A stretch of DNA of 64,000 nucleotides from Luedemannella flava (GTDB lineage: Bacteria; Actinomycetota; Actinomycetes; Mycobacteriales; Micromonosporaceae). Of the stretch, positions 1 to 7,566 are shown piece after piece (the first letter of the stretch is position 1; the number at the start of each line of letters is the position of its first letter). The notes under the pieces are model-generated. The model was not told the DNA's origin and ran no database searches. It saw only the letters and a list, made by a program, of their open reading frames with translations. The position numbers and the translations under genes were made by a program. The stretch lies in NCBI RefSeq assembly GCF_039528515.1, contig NZ_BAAALT010000009.1, positions 1 through 64,000 on the forward strand. The letters run 5' to 3'.

Positions 1-606
1 CGCGGCGAGCGCGCGCATGCGCAGCGCCCAGGTCCGCTCGCGCAGCGGGTGCGCGGCGGCGAGCCCGTCGAGCTCGGCGCCCAGCAGCGCGGCGTCCGCC
101 ACGAGCCGCAGTTGCGCCTCGACGCGGTCCTCGGTGACGGTCAGCCGCAGCTCGGACAGCCGCGCGTCCGCGGCGACCGCGAAGTCGGCGCCGGCGACGT
201 CGGAGAGCGCCGGGCCGCGCCACAAGGACAGAGACTCGGCGAGTACGGTCGCGGCGCCGGCCGGGTCGTCCGACCGCAGGGCCCGGGCACCTTCGCGGGC
301 GAGCCGCTCGAAGCGGTGCGCGTCCACGGCGTCGGCGGGCAGGTCGAGGCGGTAGCCACCCGGGCCGGAGACGAGCGGCAACCCGGGGACGGCCCGGCGC
401 AGGCGGGACACCAGCGACTGCAGGGCGTTGGCCGGCTCGGCCGGCGGCGCGTCGCCCCAGACGGCGTCGACCAGGGCGCCCACGCTGACGGTCCGGCCGG
501 GGTCGAGGGCGAGGCGGGTCAGCAGGGCGCGCAGCCGGGTCCCGCCGACCTCGACGGCCACCCCGTCGACGGTCACCTCAAGCGGACCGAGCACCCCCAC
601 CCACAC
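1..606 (-). CDS. SARP/BTAD-family transcriptional regulator (N-terminal part, runs off the window)
   Basis: Open on the minus strand from a GTG at 606 to the window edge with no stop (202 codons). The N-terminus reads MWVGVLGPLEV and is followed by a winged-helix region (TRLRALLTRLALDPGRTVS, then LVDAVWGD and NALQSLVSRLRR), the OmpR-like DNA-binding fold of AfsR/DnrI/RedD proteins. From about residue 95 comes a bacterial transcriptional activation domain (DAHRFERLAREG, LWRGPALSD, AELDGLAAAHPLRERTWALRMRAL). Such regulators activate secondary-metabolite or local genes. The missing C-terminus could carry NB-ARC/TPR domains, so the full architecture and target are unknown. It is divergent from the CYTH gene with 44 nt between them. 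Confidence 0.85.
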   Translation of the reverse strand, partial: MWVGVLGPLEVTVDGVAVEVGGTRLRALLTRLALDPGRTVSVGALVDAVWGDAPPAEPANALQSLVSRLRRAVPGLPLVSGPGGYRLDLPADAVDAHRFERLAREGARALRSDDPAGAATVLAESLSLWRGPALSDVAGADFAVAADARLSELRLTVTEDRVEAQLRLVADAALLGAELDGLAAAHPLRERTWALRMRALAA

Positions 607-637
607 AGCGTGAACTCTGCCATCCCGCGTCACGGGC

Positions 638-643
638 TACGGT
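638..643 (+). promoter_or_regulatory. -10-like hexamer TACGGT for a leaderless CYTH mRNA
   Basis: TACGGT lies 7 nt before the ATG at 651 and no Shine-Dalgarno sequence is present, so transcription probably starts at or next to the start codon. This is one of a series in the window with the same geometry. Confidence 0.45.
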
Positions 644-650
644 CGTGGGC

Positions 651-1154
651 ATGGTGCGCACATACGGGCGGGTCGAGCGGGAACGCCGGTTCCTGCTCGC
701 GGCCGCGCCCGACCCGGCGTCCGTCCTGGTCACCCGCGAGATCCTCGACCGGTACGTGGACGGCACCCGGCTGCGGCTGCGCGCCATGACGGACCTGGCC
801 ACGGGCCGCACCGACTACAAGTTCACGCAGAAGATCCCCGACGGCAGCCTGCTCACCACGATGTACCTGACCGCCGACGAGTACGCCGTCGTCGCCGCGC
901 TGCCGGCCGCGACGCTGCGCAAGACCCGGCACAGCGTGCCGCCGCTCGGGGTGGACGTCTTCGCGGGCGGGCTCGCCGGTCTGGTGCTCGCCGAGGCCGA
1001 GTTCGACGACGACGCGTCGCTGCGCGCGTTCGAGCCGCCCGCGGGGGTGGTCGCCGAGGTGACGGACGACCCCCGGTTCACCGGCGGTCGGTTGGTGCGG
1101 GCCGCGCGGGTCGAGGTCCGCGAATGGCTTGCGGAGTACGGCGTAGCGCTCTGA
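651..1154 (+). CDS. CYTH (triphosphate tunnel) domain protein
   Basis: A 167-residue protein starting MVRTYGRVERERRFLL. The ExExK-like signature (VERERRF) opens CYTH/ThiF-tunnel enzymes. It is followed by strands with alternating charged residues (RLRLRAMTD, DYKFTQKI, AEAEFDDD, EVTDDPRF) that line the tunnel and bind triphosphate and metal. The family includes triphosphatases and class IV adenylyl cyclases; a stand-alone bacterial member of this size is usually an inorganic triphosphatase-like enzyme, but the substrate cannot be read from sequence. I chose ATG 651 over the in-frame GTG at 645 because of its spacing from the -10-like hexamer. Confidence 0.8.
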   Translation: MVRTYGRVERERRFLLAAAPDPASVLVTREILDRYVDGTRLRLRAMTDLATGRTDYKFTQKIPDGSLLTTMYLTADEYAVVAALPAATLRKTRHSVPPLGVDVFAGGLAGLVLAEAEFDDDASLRAFEPPAGVVAEVTDDPRFTGGRLVRAARVEVREWLAEYGVAL

Positions 1155-1182
1155 GCGGCCGGACAGGAGTCTCCGGTCGGGC

Positions 1183-1188
1183 TAGCAT
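1183..1188 (+). promoter_or_regulatory. -10-like hexamer TAGCAT for a leaderless small membrane gene
   Basis: TAGCAT sits 7 nt upstream of ATG 1196. This spacing favours 1196 over the in-frame ATG at 1187, which overlaps the hexamer. Confidence 0.4.
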
Positions 1189-1195
1189 GCGCCGC

Positions 1196-1300
1196 ATGGG
1201 AGCGTTGAAGCCATGGCACCTGATGGTGTGCCTGTGCGTGGTGACCGTGGTGATTGCGGTCGGCGGCCTGGTGGTGCTGCTGACCCGCCGCCGGTCCTGA
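1196..1300 (+). CDS. small single-pass membrane protein (34 aa)
   Basis: A short frame encodes MGALKPWHLMV, then a hydrophobic run of about 22 residues rich in Val, Leu and Cys, then a TRRRS tail. The layout (short N-terminus, one membrane helix, positively charged C-terminus) is that of an inserted miniprotein. A promoter-like hexamer precedes it and a perfect hairpin terminator follows 12 nt after the stop, so it looks like an independent transcription unit. Function unknown. Confidence 0.6.
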   Translation: MGALKPWHLMVCLCVVTVVIAVGGLVVLLTRRRS

Positions 1301-1312
1301 CCTGGTGACGGC

Positions 1313-1346
1313 GACAGGGGCGCGTCCGGTTGGACGCGCCCCTGTC
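1313..1346. terminator. perfect 15-bp hairpin terminator between convergent genes
   Basis: The arms 1313-1327 and 1332-1346 are exact reverse complements separated by the loop GGTT. It lies between the small membrane gene (+) and the HGHHG-repeat gene (-) and could end transcription from both sides. There is no clear U tract, as is common in actinobacteria. Confidence 0.8.
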
Positions 1347-1378
1347 ACATGACGTGCTTGTCGCGCTGACTCACCAGG

Positions 1379-1651
1379 TCACCGGTGGCACCACCAGCAG
1401 CCGTGGTGTCCGTGGCCGTGGTGTCCGTGGCCGTGGTGTCCGTGGCCGTGGTGACCGTGGCCATGGTGTCCGTGGCCGTGGTGTCCGTGGCCATGTCCGT
1501 GGCCGCCACCGTGGCCGCCGTGCGTGACGACCGCAACCGTGGACGCTGAGTCACTTCCGACCGCCGCCGCGGCAGCTGGGGCCGCGGTCATGCCCAATGT
1601 GAAGAGGGCACCGATCAGGATCGCGAACAAACGGAATCGCAGGCGTGTCAT
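1379..1651 (-). CDS. secreted Gly/His-rich repeat peptide (90 aa) ending CWWCHR
   Basis: The N-terminus (MTRLRFRLFAILIGALF, then a hydrophobic core and an Ala-rich APAAAAA cleavage region) is a classic Sec signal peptide. The mature part is almost entirely Gly and His: six tandem HGHHG units encoded by a 15-nt minisatellite, then CWWCHR at the C-terminus. His-rich repeats with a CxxC motif could bind transition metals, which is inference. The ATG is preceded by a strong GGGGGGAG Shine-Dalgarno sequence. Its signal peptide closely resembles that of the gene at 1831-2346, so the two are probably paralogues that diverged in the mature region. Confidence 0.7.
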   Translation of the reverse strand: MTRLRFRLFAILIGALFTLGMTAAPAAAAAVGSDSASTVAVVTHGGHGGGHGHGHGHHGHGHHGHGHHGHGHHGHGHHGHGHHGCWWCHR

Positions 1652-1830
1652 TTCTCCCCCCTAATGACGCAGCGCCGAAGTGCATCGGAGCTGGAGCCTG
1701 CGGGGTACCACCGTGTCGGGGTGTTGCCCAGGCAACATTCCCAACCCTACGTAGTTGAACCATCGCTGTCAGTGGCTACGGAAAGGTAATACGAGGGAAT
1801 TTCGCCAATTCATCGGACCTTTGCGGCGGT

Positions 1831-2346
1831 CTACCAGCCGCGGCCACCACCGTGGCCACCGCCGCCATCGTGGCTGTCTCCATGGCCATGCCCGTAGGTG
1901 GTGCTGTGACCGTGGCCGCCGCCTCCACCGCCGTGGCCGCCACCGCCGCCGTTACCGCCGCCACCACCGCCGTGGCCGCCGCCCCAGTTGCCGCCACCAC
2001 CGCCACCGCCCCAATGACCGCCACCACCGCCGTGGCCGCCGCCACCGCCCCAGTTGCCGCCACCGCCCCCGCCGTGGCCGCCGCCCCAATGACCGCCGCG
2101 CCCTCCCCGGTGGCAGTCGTCGTCCCACCGGCCGCCGCGTCCGTGGCGGTTCCCGTGCCCCCGGTCGTGGCGCCAACTGTCGCGCCAACCGCTGTTCCGC
2201 TCGTGACCGGTCGCGAACGAGGTCGTGGTCAACGTGGTCGCGGAGGTCGTGGCGGGCGACGCGGCGGCGGCCGGGCCGGCCGCCATGCCCACGGCGAAGA
2301 GCGCGCCGGATGACACGGCGAGAAGTCGCAGTCGCAAGCGATTCAT
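1831..2346 (-). CDS. secreted glycine-rich protein (171 aa)
   Basis: Sec signal peptide (MNRLRLRLLAVSSGALF, hydrophobic core, GPAAAAS), then a short Thr-rich segment, a His/Arg/Asp segment (residues about 47-83), and a long tail of GGGGGHGG, HWGGG and NWGGG repeats with scattered His and Trp, ending GRGW. Such tails are intrinsically disordered and found in surface or matrix proteins. A GAGGGGGA Shine-Dalgarno sequence precedes the ATG. The signal peptide matches that of the HGHHG peptide downstream, and both genes lie on the same strand. No catalytic domain is visible. Confidence 0.7.
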   Translation of the reverse strand: MNRLRLRLLAVSSGALFAVGMAAGPAAAASPATTSATTLTTTSFATGHERNSGWRDSWRHDRGHGNRHGRGGRWDDDCHRGGRGGHWGGGHGGGGGGNWGGGGGHGGGGGHWGGGGGGGNWGGGHGGGGGGNGGGGGHGGGGGGHGHSTTYGHGHGDSHDGGGGHGGGRGW

Positions 2347-2599
2347 GGATCCCCCTCGGGTACGAACGGAACAGTGCCCCTGACGCTACGCAGCAAAATC
2401 ACGAGTTGAGCCGATTTGGTCCGATTTCACGGGGAGGGGGTACCTGTCCTTCGTGGAGGGACGCCGCAGACGGGTACGGACGAATGATTGCTTGCTCGTT
2501 GCGGCTGCGCTAACTTCGTCGCCTGCTCTGTAACTTTCTGCGTGATACCCGCCAGCTGGCCGCCGTGCGGGGTCACGCGGCCCTGAATGGTGGTGGCGC

Positions 2600-3907
2600 G
2601 TGCGCCTTCCCGACCCCGAGCACACCCGGATCGTCCTTGCCGGCACGGGCAACTACGGCTATGGCGGGCTGAGCCACCTGCCGGCCGTACCGCACAACGT
2701 CGTCGCGTTCGCAGAGACGTTCGCCGACCGGCGGCTGTGCGGCGTGCCCGAGCACCACATCCGGGCGCTCATCAACCCCAACCGGCCCACGACCGTGGCG
2801 TCGGAAATCCAGGTCGCGGCTACCGACGCGGCCGACCTGCTGTTCGTCTACCTCGCCGGCAACGTCGTGCCCGTCGGGGCGACCGAGCCGGCGCTGGCGC
2901 TCGCCATGGACTTCTCCGGGACGAGCACCGGCTCCTCCTTTCTGGACCTGCGACAGGTCGCCCAGACCGTCGCGGCCAGCCGTGCCTACACCCGCGTCCT
3001 CGTGCTCGACCTGCGGATCGTCGCGCCGCCCGAGCTGGAGGTCGCGGTCCGGGAGACGATCGCCCGGCAGGTCCACCAGCCCGGCGTGGCCGTGCTCCTC
3101 GCGGCCACGGCCGACGACAACACCTACGACAGCCCGGGCCGGGCGGGCACGGCCTTCACCCGCGCCATGCTCGACGTGGCCCACCGGCGCGACAACAGCG
3201 GCCAGTTCTATGTCAACCTGGTCGGCCTGTACGAACAGGCGGCGGAGCGGATGCAGCGCGCCGGCAAGCCCGCCCCCAAGCTCATGCTCGCCCGCGCCAT
3301 CTCCGACCGGCCCGCCCTCATCCCGGCCGGGGCCGGTCCCACCCGCACCTTCGGCGGGCGGGTCACCGACGAACGCAGCCTCGCCAGCAAGGTCACCGAT
3401 GAGCGTGACCTGGGCGAACGGCGACTCTTCGGCCGGTTCACCGGCGGGCGCTCCGGCCGCTCGCGCGGGCAGGCCGCCGACCGGGGCGCCGACCGCCGGG
3501 CCGCGCTGGACCCGCACGAGCACTTCGCCGCCACCGTCGACACCCGTACGCCCATGGTGTTGTTCGCGAACGCCAGCCCGACGGCGCCGGCGCCCGAGGA
3601 TCTGCACCGCATCTGGATGATGCGGGAGGCCGCCGCGGCGGCCGAACGCGACTATCAGCACCCTGACCTGGCGCTCGACCACTACCGCGCGCTCGTCCTG
3701 CACGCCCAGCGCGTTCTCGGCCCCGACGACCGGGAGCTCATGGGGGTGCGGCAGCGGCTCGCCTACTGGGTCGGCATGTCCGGCGTGCCCGCCCACGCCA
3801 CGGACCTGCTGCGCGACCTGCACGCCGACCAGCTGCGGCTGCTCGGCCCGGAACATCCGGAGACGGTGTCGGTCTCCCGCGACCTGACCTACTGGTCCCA
3901 GCGGTAG
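2600..3907 (+). CDS. inactive caspase-fold protein with C-terminal TPR-like repeats
   Basis: Residues about 8-205 follow the actinobacterial caspase-like (C14) pattern: TRIVLAGTGNY, LSHLPAVPHNVVAFAETF, then the strand LLFVYLAGN and the strand VLVLDLRI. Active members carry His-Gly after the YxxG strand and Cys after the Asp of the second strand. Here these positions read Asn88-Val89 and Leu138-Arg139, so both catalytic residues are lost. A linker with VTDER repeats follows. The C-terminus (about 330-435) has TPR-like motifs (DLALDHYRALVLHAQRVLG, LLRDLHADQLRLLGPEHPET). I infer a pseudo-protease used as a binding scaffold or regulator. It overlaps the convergent transglutaminase gene by 19 nt. 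Confidence 0.75.
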   Translation: MRLPDPEHTRIVLAGTGNYGYGGLSHLPAVPHNVVAFAETFADRRLCGVPEHHIRALINPNRPTTVASEIQVAATDAADLLFVYLAGNVVPVGATEPALALAMDFSGTSTGSSFLDLRQVAQTVAASRAYTRVLVLDLRIVAPPELEVAVRETIARQVHQPGVAVLLAATADDNTYDSPGRAGTAFTRAMLDVAHRRDNSGQFYVNLVGLYEQAAERMQRAGKPAPKLMLARAISDRPALIPAGAGPTRTFGGRVTDERSLASKVTDERDLGERRLFGRFTGGRSGRSRGQAADRGADRRAALDPHEHFAATVDTRTPMVLFANASPTAPAPEDLHRIWMMREAAAAAERDYQHPDLALDHYRALVLHAQRVLGPDDRELMGVRQRLAYWVGMSGVPAHATDLLRDLHADQLRLLGPEHPETVSVSRDLTYWSQR

Positions 3908-4767
3908 GCCGGCGCCGGCTCGTCGAGTGAGGTGAGCCGCGTGTGGTCGTCGCCCGGAAGGTCCCCGGCGACCACCGCGCTCACCGCGACCTCGCCCAGC
4001 TCCACGTGCCCGGACAGCACCGTGGAGAACGCGATGTCGGCCGCGTCGCGGCCGGTGGCGACGCGCACCAGCGACTGGCGCGGCGCCAGCCGGGTCGCGT
4101 CCCACACCCACCACGAGCCGTCGATCTCCGTCTCGGTGACCATGTGCAGGTCCATGGGGCTCAGGCCGGGGGCGTACACGGCCGCGACGCGCGCGGGCAC
4201 CTGCACCGCCCGGCACAGGGCGGCCACCAGGTGCGCGAAGTCGCGGCACACGCCCGCGCCGGCGAGCAGCGTGTCGACCGCGTCGGTCGTCGGGCCGCTC
4301 GACCCCGGCAGGTAGGCCACGTGCTCGTGCACGTACTCACAGATGGCGCGGGTCCGGTCGAGGTTCGTGGTGATGGCGCCGAAGTGGCTGCGCGCGAAGC
4401 CCTCCAACCGGTCCGACGGGCAGTAGCGGCTCGGCCGCAGCGCGTCGGCGCGACCACGCTCCGTCACCGGCGCGGGTGCGCGGGTCGCCGGCGTGGCCAG
4501 CGCCGCCTCGTAGCGCACGGTCAACGGCCCGGGCAGGACGTGGACGACGTGCTCGCGGCCGCCCGCGAGCGCCGGCACGACCGAGGCGCCGACCGGCACA
4601 CCGTTGCTGACCAGGTCCAATGTCTCCGTACGGCCGTCGCCGGTGGTGCCCGCGGCAGCGATCTGCAGGGCCAGGCTCGCCGCCGTGGTCGCCTCGAACG
4701 TGAGCTCACACGTGACGTGGCGCTCGCCGGGCGGCGCGAGCGTGAGGGTGTCGGTCTTGTTCGGCAC
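3889..4767 (-). CDS. transglutaminase-like domain protein
   Basis: The C-terminal half carries the transglutaminase-like cysteine protease core: TRAICEYVHEHVAY, then GAGVCRDFAHLVAALCR with the catalytic Cys, DLHMVTETEI with the His, and WWVWDATRLAP with the Asp. The N-terminal half (LTLAPPGERHVTCELTFEA) is the beta-rich Bact_transglu_N-like region. Family members are typically amidases or peptidases. I prefer the GTG at 4767 (MPNKTDTLTLAPP) because the preceding residues look non-native; the frame extends to a GTG at 4803. It is convergent with, and overlaps, the dead-caspase gene. Confidence 0.8.
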   Translation of the reverse strand: MPNKTDTLTLAPPGERHVTCELTFEATTAASLALQIAAAGTTGDGRTETLDLVSNGVPVGASVVPALAGGREHVVHVLPGPLTVRYEAALATPATRAPAPVTERGRADALRPSRYCPSDRLEGFARSHFGAITTNLDRTRAICEYVHEHVAYLPGSSGPTTDAVDTLLAGAGVCRDFAHLVAALCRAVQVPARVAAVYAPGLSPMDLHMVTETEIDGSWWVWDATRLAPRQSLVRVATGRDAADIAFSTVLSGHVELGEVAVSAVVAGDLPGDDHTRLTSLDEPAPAYRWDQ

Positions 4768-4951
4768 GGCAGGGCAGATACCCCGCGTAGCCGTCGCGTA
4801 CACCTGTGGTGGGTTTCCGGGCCGTTACACCTTCCACCATGTGCGCAACCTCGCGCCACGCCGATATGAAGGTGGCGACCTTGACGACAATCGGTCAGGC
4901 TGCTTCGTCGGGGCGGCCACAGCCGTGCCGCGCTCAGGGGAGGAGCAACCA

Positions 4952-5749
4952 GTGGCTGTGAACACGACCAGGCTCGCCAGCAACCTGTCGGCCGCCGTCG
5001 TGGCGGGCATCGCCGCGTGGTCGTCGTACCACCACATGGTCAGCGTCGCGCTGAGCGTGGGCGAGCGTCCCGACGTGGCGTACGTGCTGCCGCTGTCCGT
5101 CGACGGCATGCTCGTCGTCGCCTCGGTCGCGATGGTCGACGACCGGCGCAACGGCCGGCGGGTGCGCTGGTCGGCGCGGCTCGCCTTCGTCGCGGGCGTG
5201 GTCGCCTCCGTGGCCGCGAACGTCGCCGCCGCCCAGTCCACGGTCGGCGCCCGGATCGTCGCCGCCTGGCCGGCGATCGCGCTGCTCCTGACCGTCGAGC
5301 TGCTGTCGCGCACCGGCCGGCTGCTCACCCGCGTCGAGCCGGAGGCCGCCGCGCCGCCGGCACCCGCGGCCCCGCCCGCGGCGGCGCCGCTGGTCGTGGC
5401 GCCCGCGTGGGAGCCCGCATACGCGACCGAGATGCCTGTGTCCGGCGCGCCACGGTCCTATGTGGATGACGTGACGCCGCTGGCCGCGCCGCGGCGGAGC
5501 GCCCCCTCGATCCCGGAGGACCCGTTCCCGACGCCCGTCTCGCCGGCGGTGGCGCCGGCGACCACGACGCTGCCGTCCTCCACGCGCATCGCCGTCGCGC
5601 AGGCGCTCCCGCCCGCCGGCCCGACGGCCGCCCGCCACGCCAGCGAGCGCCGCGCCCGGGCCGCGCAGTCGACGACCCCGACGACCCGCACCTCGGCCCG
5701 GGTCAGCTCCGCCCGGCCGCGCCCGGCCGCCGAGGACGGCGACAACTAG
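4952..5749 (+). CDS. DUF2637 (SpdA-like) membrane protein
   Basis: The frame opens further upstream, but the GTG at 4952 has a GGGGAGGAG Shine-Dalgarno sequence 7 nt before it and gives a sensible N-terminus (MAVNTTRLASNLSAAVVAGIAA). About four membrane segments follow (VVAGIAAWSSYHHMV, VLPLSVDGMLVVASVAMV, FVAGVVASVAANVAA, IVAAWPAIALLLTVELL), the DUF2637 pattern. The C-terminal 130 residues are a Pro/Ala-rich, probably disordered cytoplasmic tail ending in Arg-rich sequence. DUF2637 proteins occur on actinobacterial plasmids and integrative elements (Spd proteins) and on chromosomes; no other mobile gene is present here. Confidence 0.75.
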   Translation: MAVNTTRLASNLSAAVVAGIAAWSSYHHMVSVALSVGERPDVAYVLPLSVDGMLVVASVAMVDDRRNGRRVRWSARLAFVAGVVASVAANVAAAQSTVGARIVAAWPAIALLLTVELLSRTGRLLTRVEPEAAAPPAPAAPPAAAPLVVAPAWEPAYATEMPVSGAPRSYVDDVTPLAAPRRSAPSIPEDPFPTPVSPAVAPATTTLPSSTRIAVAQALPPAGPTAARHASERRARAAQSTTPTTRTSARVSSARPRPAAEDGDN

Positions 5750-5794
5750 CGGACAGAACGCGTGCGGGTGACACACCTGTTCGGTCCCGTGCCC

Positions 5795-5800
5795 TAGGGT
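5795..5800 (+). promoter_or_regulatory. -10-like hexamer TAGGGT for a leaderless mRNA
   Basis: TAGGGT lies 6 nt upstream of ATG 5807, with no Shine-Dalgarno sequence between. Confidence 0.4.
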
Positions 5801-5806
5801 CGCGGC

Positions 5807-5980
5807 ATGTCCGACGTCCAAGAGGACCCCAGCGCCAACACGGCCCGGTTCCAGGCCTTCGTCAACGAGGCACCGGAGCCGGAGTCGGAGAAGCGGGGCC
5901 TGCCCATCGCACTCATCGCCACGGTCGCCGTGGCCGCCGTCGCCGTTGTCGCGGCGATCGCCTTCCTCGCCACCCGCTGA
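5807..5980 (+). CDS. small C-tail-anchored membrane protein (57 aa)
   Basis: The 57-residue product has an acidic N-terminal 30 residues (MSDVQEDPSANTARFQAF, then EAPEPESEKRG) and one hydrophobic helix rich in Ala and Val ending FLATR. The gene has its own promoter-like hexamer and start codon. Function unknown; such proteins often act as small membrane adaptors. Confidence 0.65.
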   Translation: MSDVQEDPSANTARFQAFVNEAPEPESEKRGLPIALIATVAVAAVAVVAAIAFLATR

Positions 5981-6037
5981 TTCACCCGGCGTCGGCGGCG
6001 TCCTGCCTGGTCGCCGCCGACGTGCGAGGATGTCGGC

Positions 6038-6571
6038 GTGTTAGGGACCCTCGCTACCGAACCGGCCCGGCAACGGCCGGACCTGCTGGCCGCCCCGGTG
6101 CGGGCGGCCCTCGACGCCTTGCCGCTCGACGCCGTGCTCGTCGCGCCCATTGACGCCGACCTGGCCGACACGGCCGCGTTCTGCGCGGCGTACGAGGTCG
6201 GCCTCGAGGTGTCCGCCAACTGTGTGATCGTCGCGGGCAAGCGCGGCGGCGAGGTGCGCTACGCCGCGTGCGTGGTGCTGGCGACCACGCGCGCCGACGT
6301 AAACGGCGTCGTGCGACGCCACCTGGACGCCCGCAAGGCGAGCTTCGCGCCCCAGGCCGAGGCGGTGGCGCTGACGAACATGGAGTACGGCGGCATCACC
6401 CCGATCGGTCTCCCGTCGGACTGGCCGATCCTGATCGACGCGGCGGTCGCCGCGACCCCCTACGTGATCATCGGCTCGGGCGTCCGCCACAGCAAGATCG
6501 CCATCCCCGGCCCCGCCCTGTCAAAGCTCCCGAACGCCCAGGTCCTCCCCGACCTGGCGACGCCCGCCTAA
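6038..6571 (+). CDS. YbaK/EbsC-like aminoacyl-tRNA deacylase domain protein
   Basis: The 177-residue protein matches the YbaK/ProX fold: KRGGEVRYAACVVLATTRADVNGVVRRHL, KASFAPQAEAVALTNMEYGGITPIGLP, and the C-terminal VIIGSGVRHSKIAIPGPAL. In characterised members this domain hydrolyses mischarged tRNAs such as Cys-tRNA(Pro). It lies 1.4 kb from proS, whose own product carries an editing insertion, so a role in proline-codon quality control is plausible, although co-location is not proof. The start is GTG 6038, with a weak -10-like GAGGAT 6 nt upstream. Confidence 0.75.
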   Translation: MLGTLATEPARQRPDLLAAPVRAALDALPLDAVLVAPIDADLADTAAFCAAYEVGLEVSANCVIVAGKRGGEVRYAACVVLATTRADVNGVVRRHLDARKASFAPQAEAVALTNMEYGGITPIGLPSDWPILIDAAVAATPYVIIGSGVRHSKIAIPGPALSKLPNAQVLPDLATPA

Positions 6572-6615
6572 CTGTCCGCGCCCCCCGCGGCGCTTCGCGC
6601 GGTTCCGAACGGCAG

Positions 6616-6667
6616 AAGTCGACTTCCGCACGTTATCGGCGCGTCCGATAGGTGCGGAAGTCGACTT
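6616..6667. terminator. 52-nt bipartite hairpin between convergent genes
   Basis: Arms 6616-6631 and 6652-6667 are perfect 16-bp reverse complements. The 20-nt spacer contains a second stem (TATCGG / CCGATA). It lies between the convergent YbaK-like and DsbA-like genes, so a bidirectional terminator is the simplest reading. Confidence 0.7.
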
Positions 6668-6693
6668 TTGCTGGGTGCGGGACCGCGCGCGGG

Positions 6694-7530
6694 TCAGCGG
6701 CAGGAGTCGTCCGTGCAGGCGTCGTCGGCGGGTGTGCGGGGGTGCGGGATGTGGGGGGCCGCGGTCGTGGGGGGCGCGGCGGTCGTGGAGGGGTGGGGGT
6801 GGGCGTCCGGGGCGTGGGCGCCGACCAGGGTGCGCAGGACCGGGCGGATGCCCTCGCGGCGGGCCACCTCGTCGAGCACGGACGCGAGGGTGGCCGCGTC
6901 CTGGGCGCCGGTGACGGCGTACTTCCCGGCGAAGATGAACGTCGGGACGCTCGTGATGCCGAGCTCGCCGGCCCCGGCCAGCTCCCCGCGGACCTCCGCG
7001 ACCCCCTCGTCCGAGCCGAGCAGGCGCGCAACGCGGTCGCGGTCGAGCCCGACGGACGCGGCGACGTCGACCAGGGTGTCGTGGTCGGAAATGTCGCGGC
7101 CGTGGGTGAAGTGGGCGGCGTGCAGCGCCTCGACGACGTCCTGCTGGGTGTCGGCGTGCGCGCCGAACGGCACGGCCTGGGGCAGGCCGGCGAACCAGAT
7201 CAACCGGTGCGCGTCGAACGTGTTCGCGACGAGCGCCGACTCGAAGTTCATGGTGATGCCGGCGGTCTTGCCGGCGGCAGCGGCGGAGCCGAACATCTGA
7301 CGGGCCCGGGCCTCGCCGCCGTAGCGGGCGCCCAGCCACGGCAGCAGCGGCTGGCCGGTCGCCGGCGCGCCCGGATCCAGCTGGTACGCGCGCCAGCGCA
7401 GCGTCACCTCGCCGTCGTAGGAGCGCAGCGCCTCCGTGAGCCGGCGCATGCCGATGTAGCACCACGGGCAGATGACGTCAGAGTAGATCTCGATCTCCAC
7501 GCCGAGTCCAACATTGCGAGCGTGGCTCAC
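6694..7530 (-). CDS. DsbA/FrnE-family thiol-disulfide oxidoreductase
   Basis: Thioredoxin-fold protein of the FrnE (2-hydroxychromene-2-carboxylate isomerase/DsbA) type: VEIEIYSDVICPWCYIGMRRL with the CPWC active site near residues 21-24, a helical insertion (DAHRLIWFAG, TQQDVVEALHAAHFT), and the cis-Pro loop ITSVPTFIFAGKYAVTGAQD. There is no signal peptide, so it should act in the cytoplasm. The last 45 residues are a His/Pro/Thr-rich tail ending in a CxxxxC pair (DACTDDSCR) that is not part of the fold. A shorter start at the GTG for VEIEIYSD is possible. Confidence 0.85.
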   Translation of the reverse strand: MSHARNVGLGVEIEIYSDVICPWCYIGMRRLTEALRSYDGEVTLRWRAYQLDPGAPATGQPLLPWLGARYGGEARARQMFGSAAAAGKTAGITMNFESALVANTFDAHRLIWFAGLPQAVPFGAHADTQQDVVEALHAAHFTHGRDISDHDTLVDVAASVGLDRDRVARLLGSDEGVAEVRGELAGAGELGITSVPTFIFAGKYAVTGAQDAATLASVLDEVARREGIRPVLRTLVGAHAPDAHPHPSTTAAPPTTAAPHIPHPRTPADDACTDDSCR

Positions 7531-7566
7531 ATTTCCGCAGCTAGTGGCAGCCGGAGGAGATCCGCG

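Noticed and set aside
2573..4249. 558-residue minus-strand frame across the caspase and transglutaminase genes
   Set aside because: It spans two recognisable genes on both strands, and its sequence is the low-complexity Arg/Gly/Ala/Val type typical of high-GC shadow frames.
4952..5749. Plasmid or integrative element signature from the DUF2637 (Spd-like) gene
   Set aside because: No Tra/FtsK, replication, integrase or attachment-site features are seen around it; chromosomal DUF2637 proteins are common.
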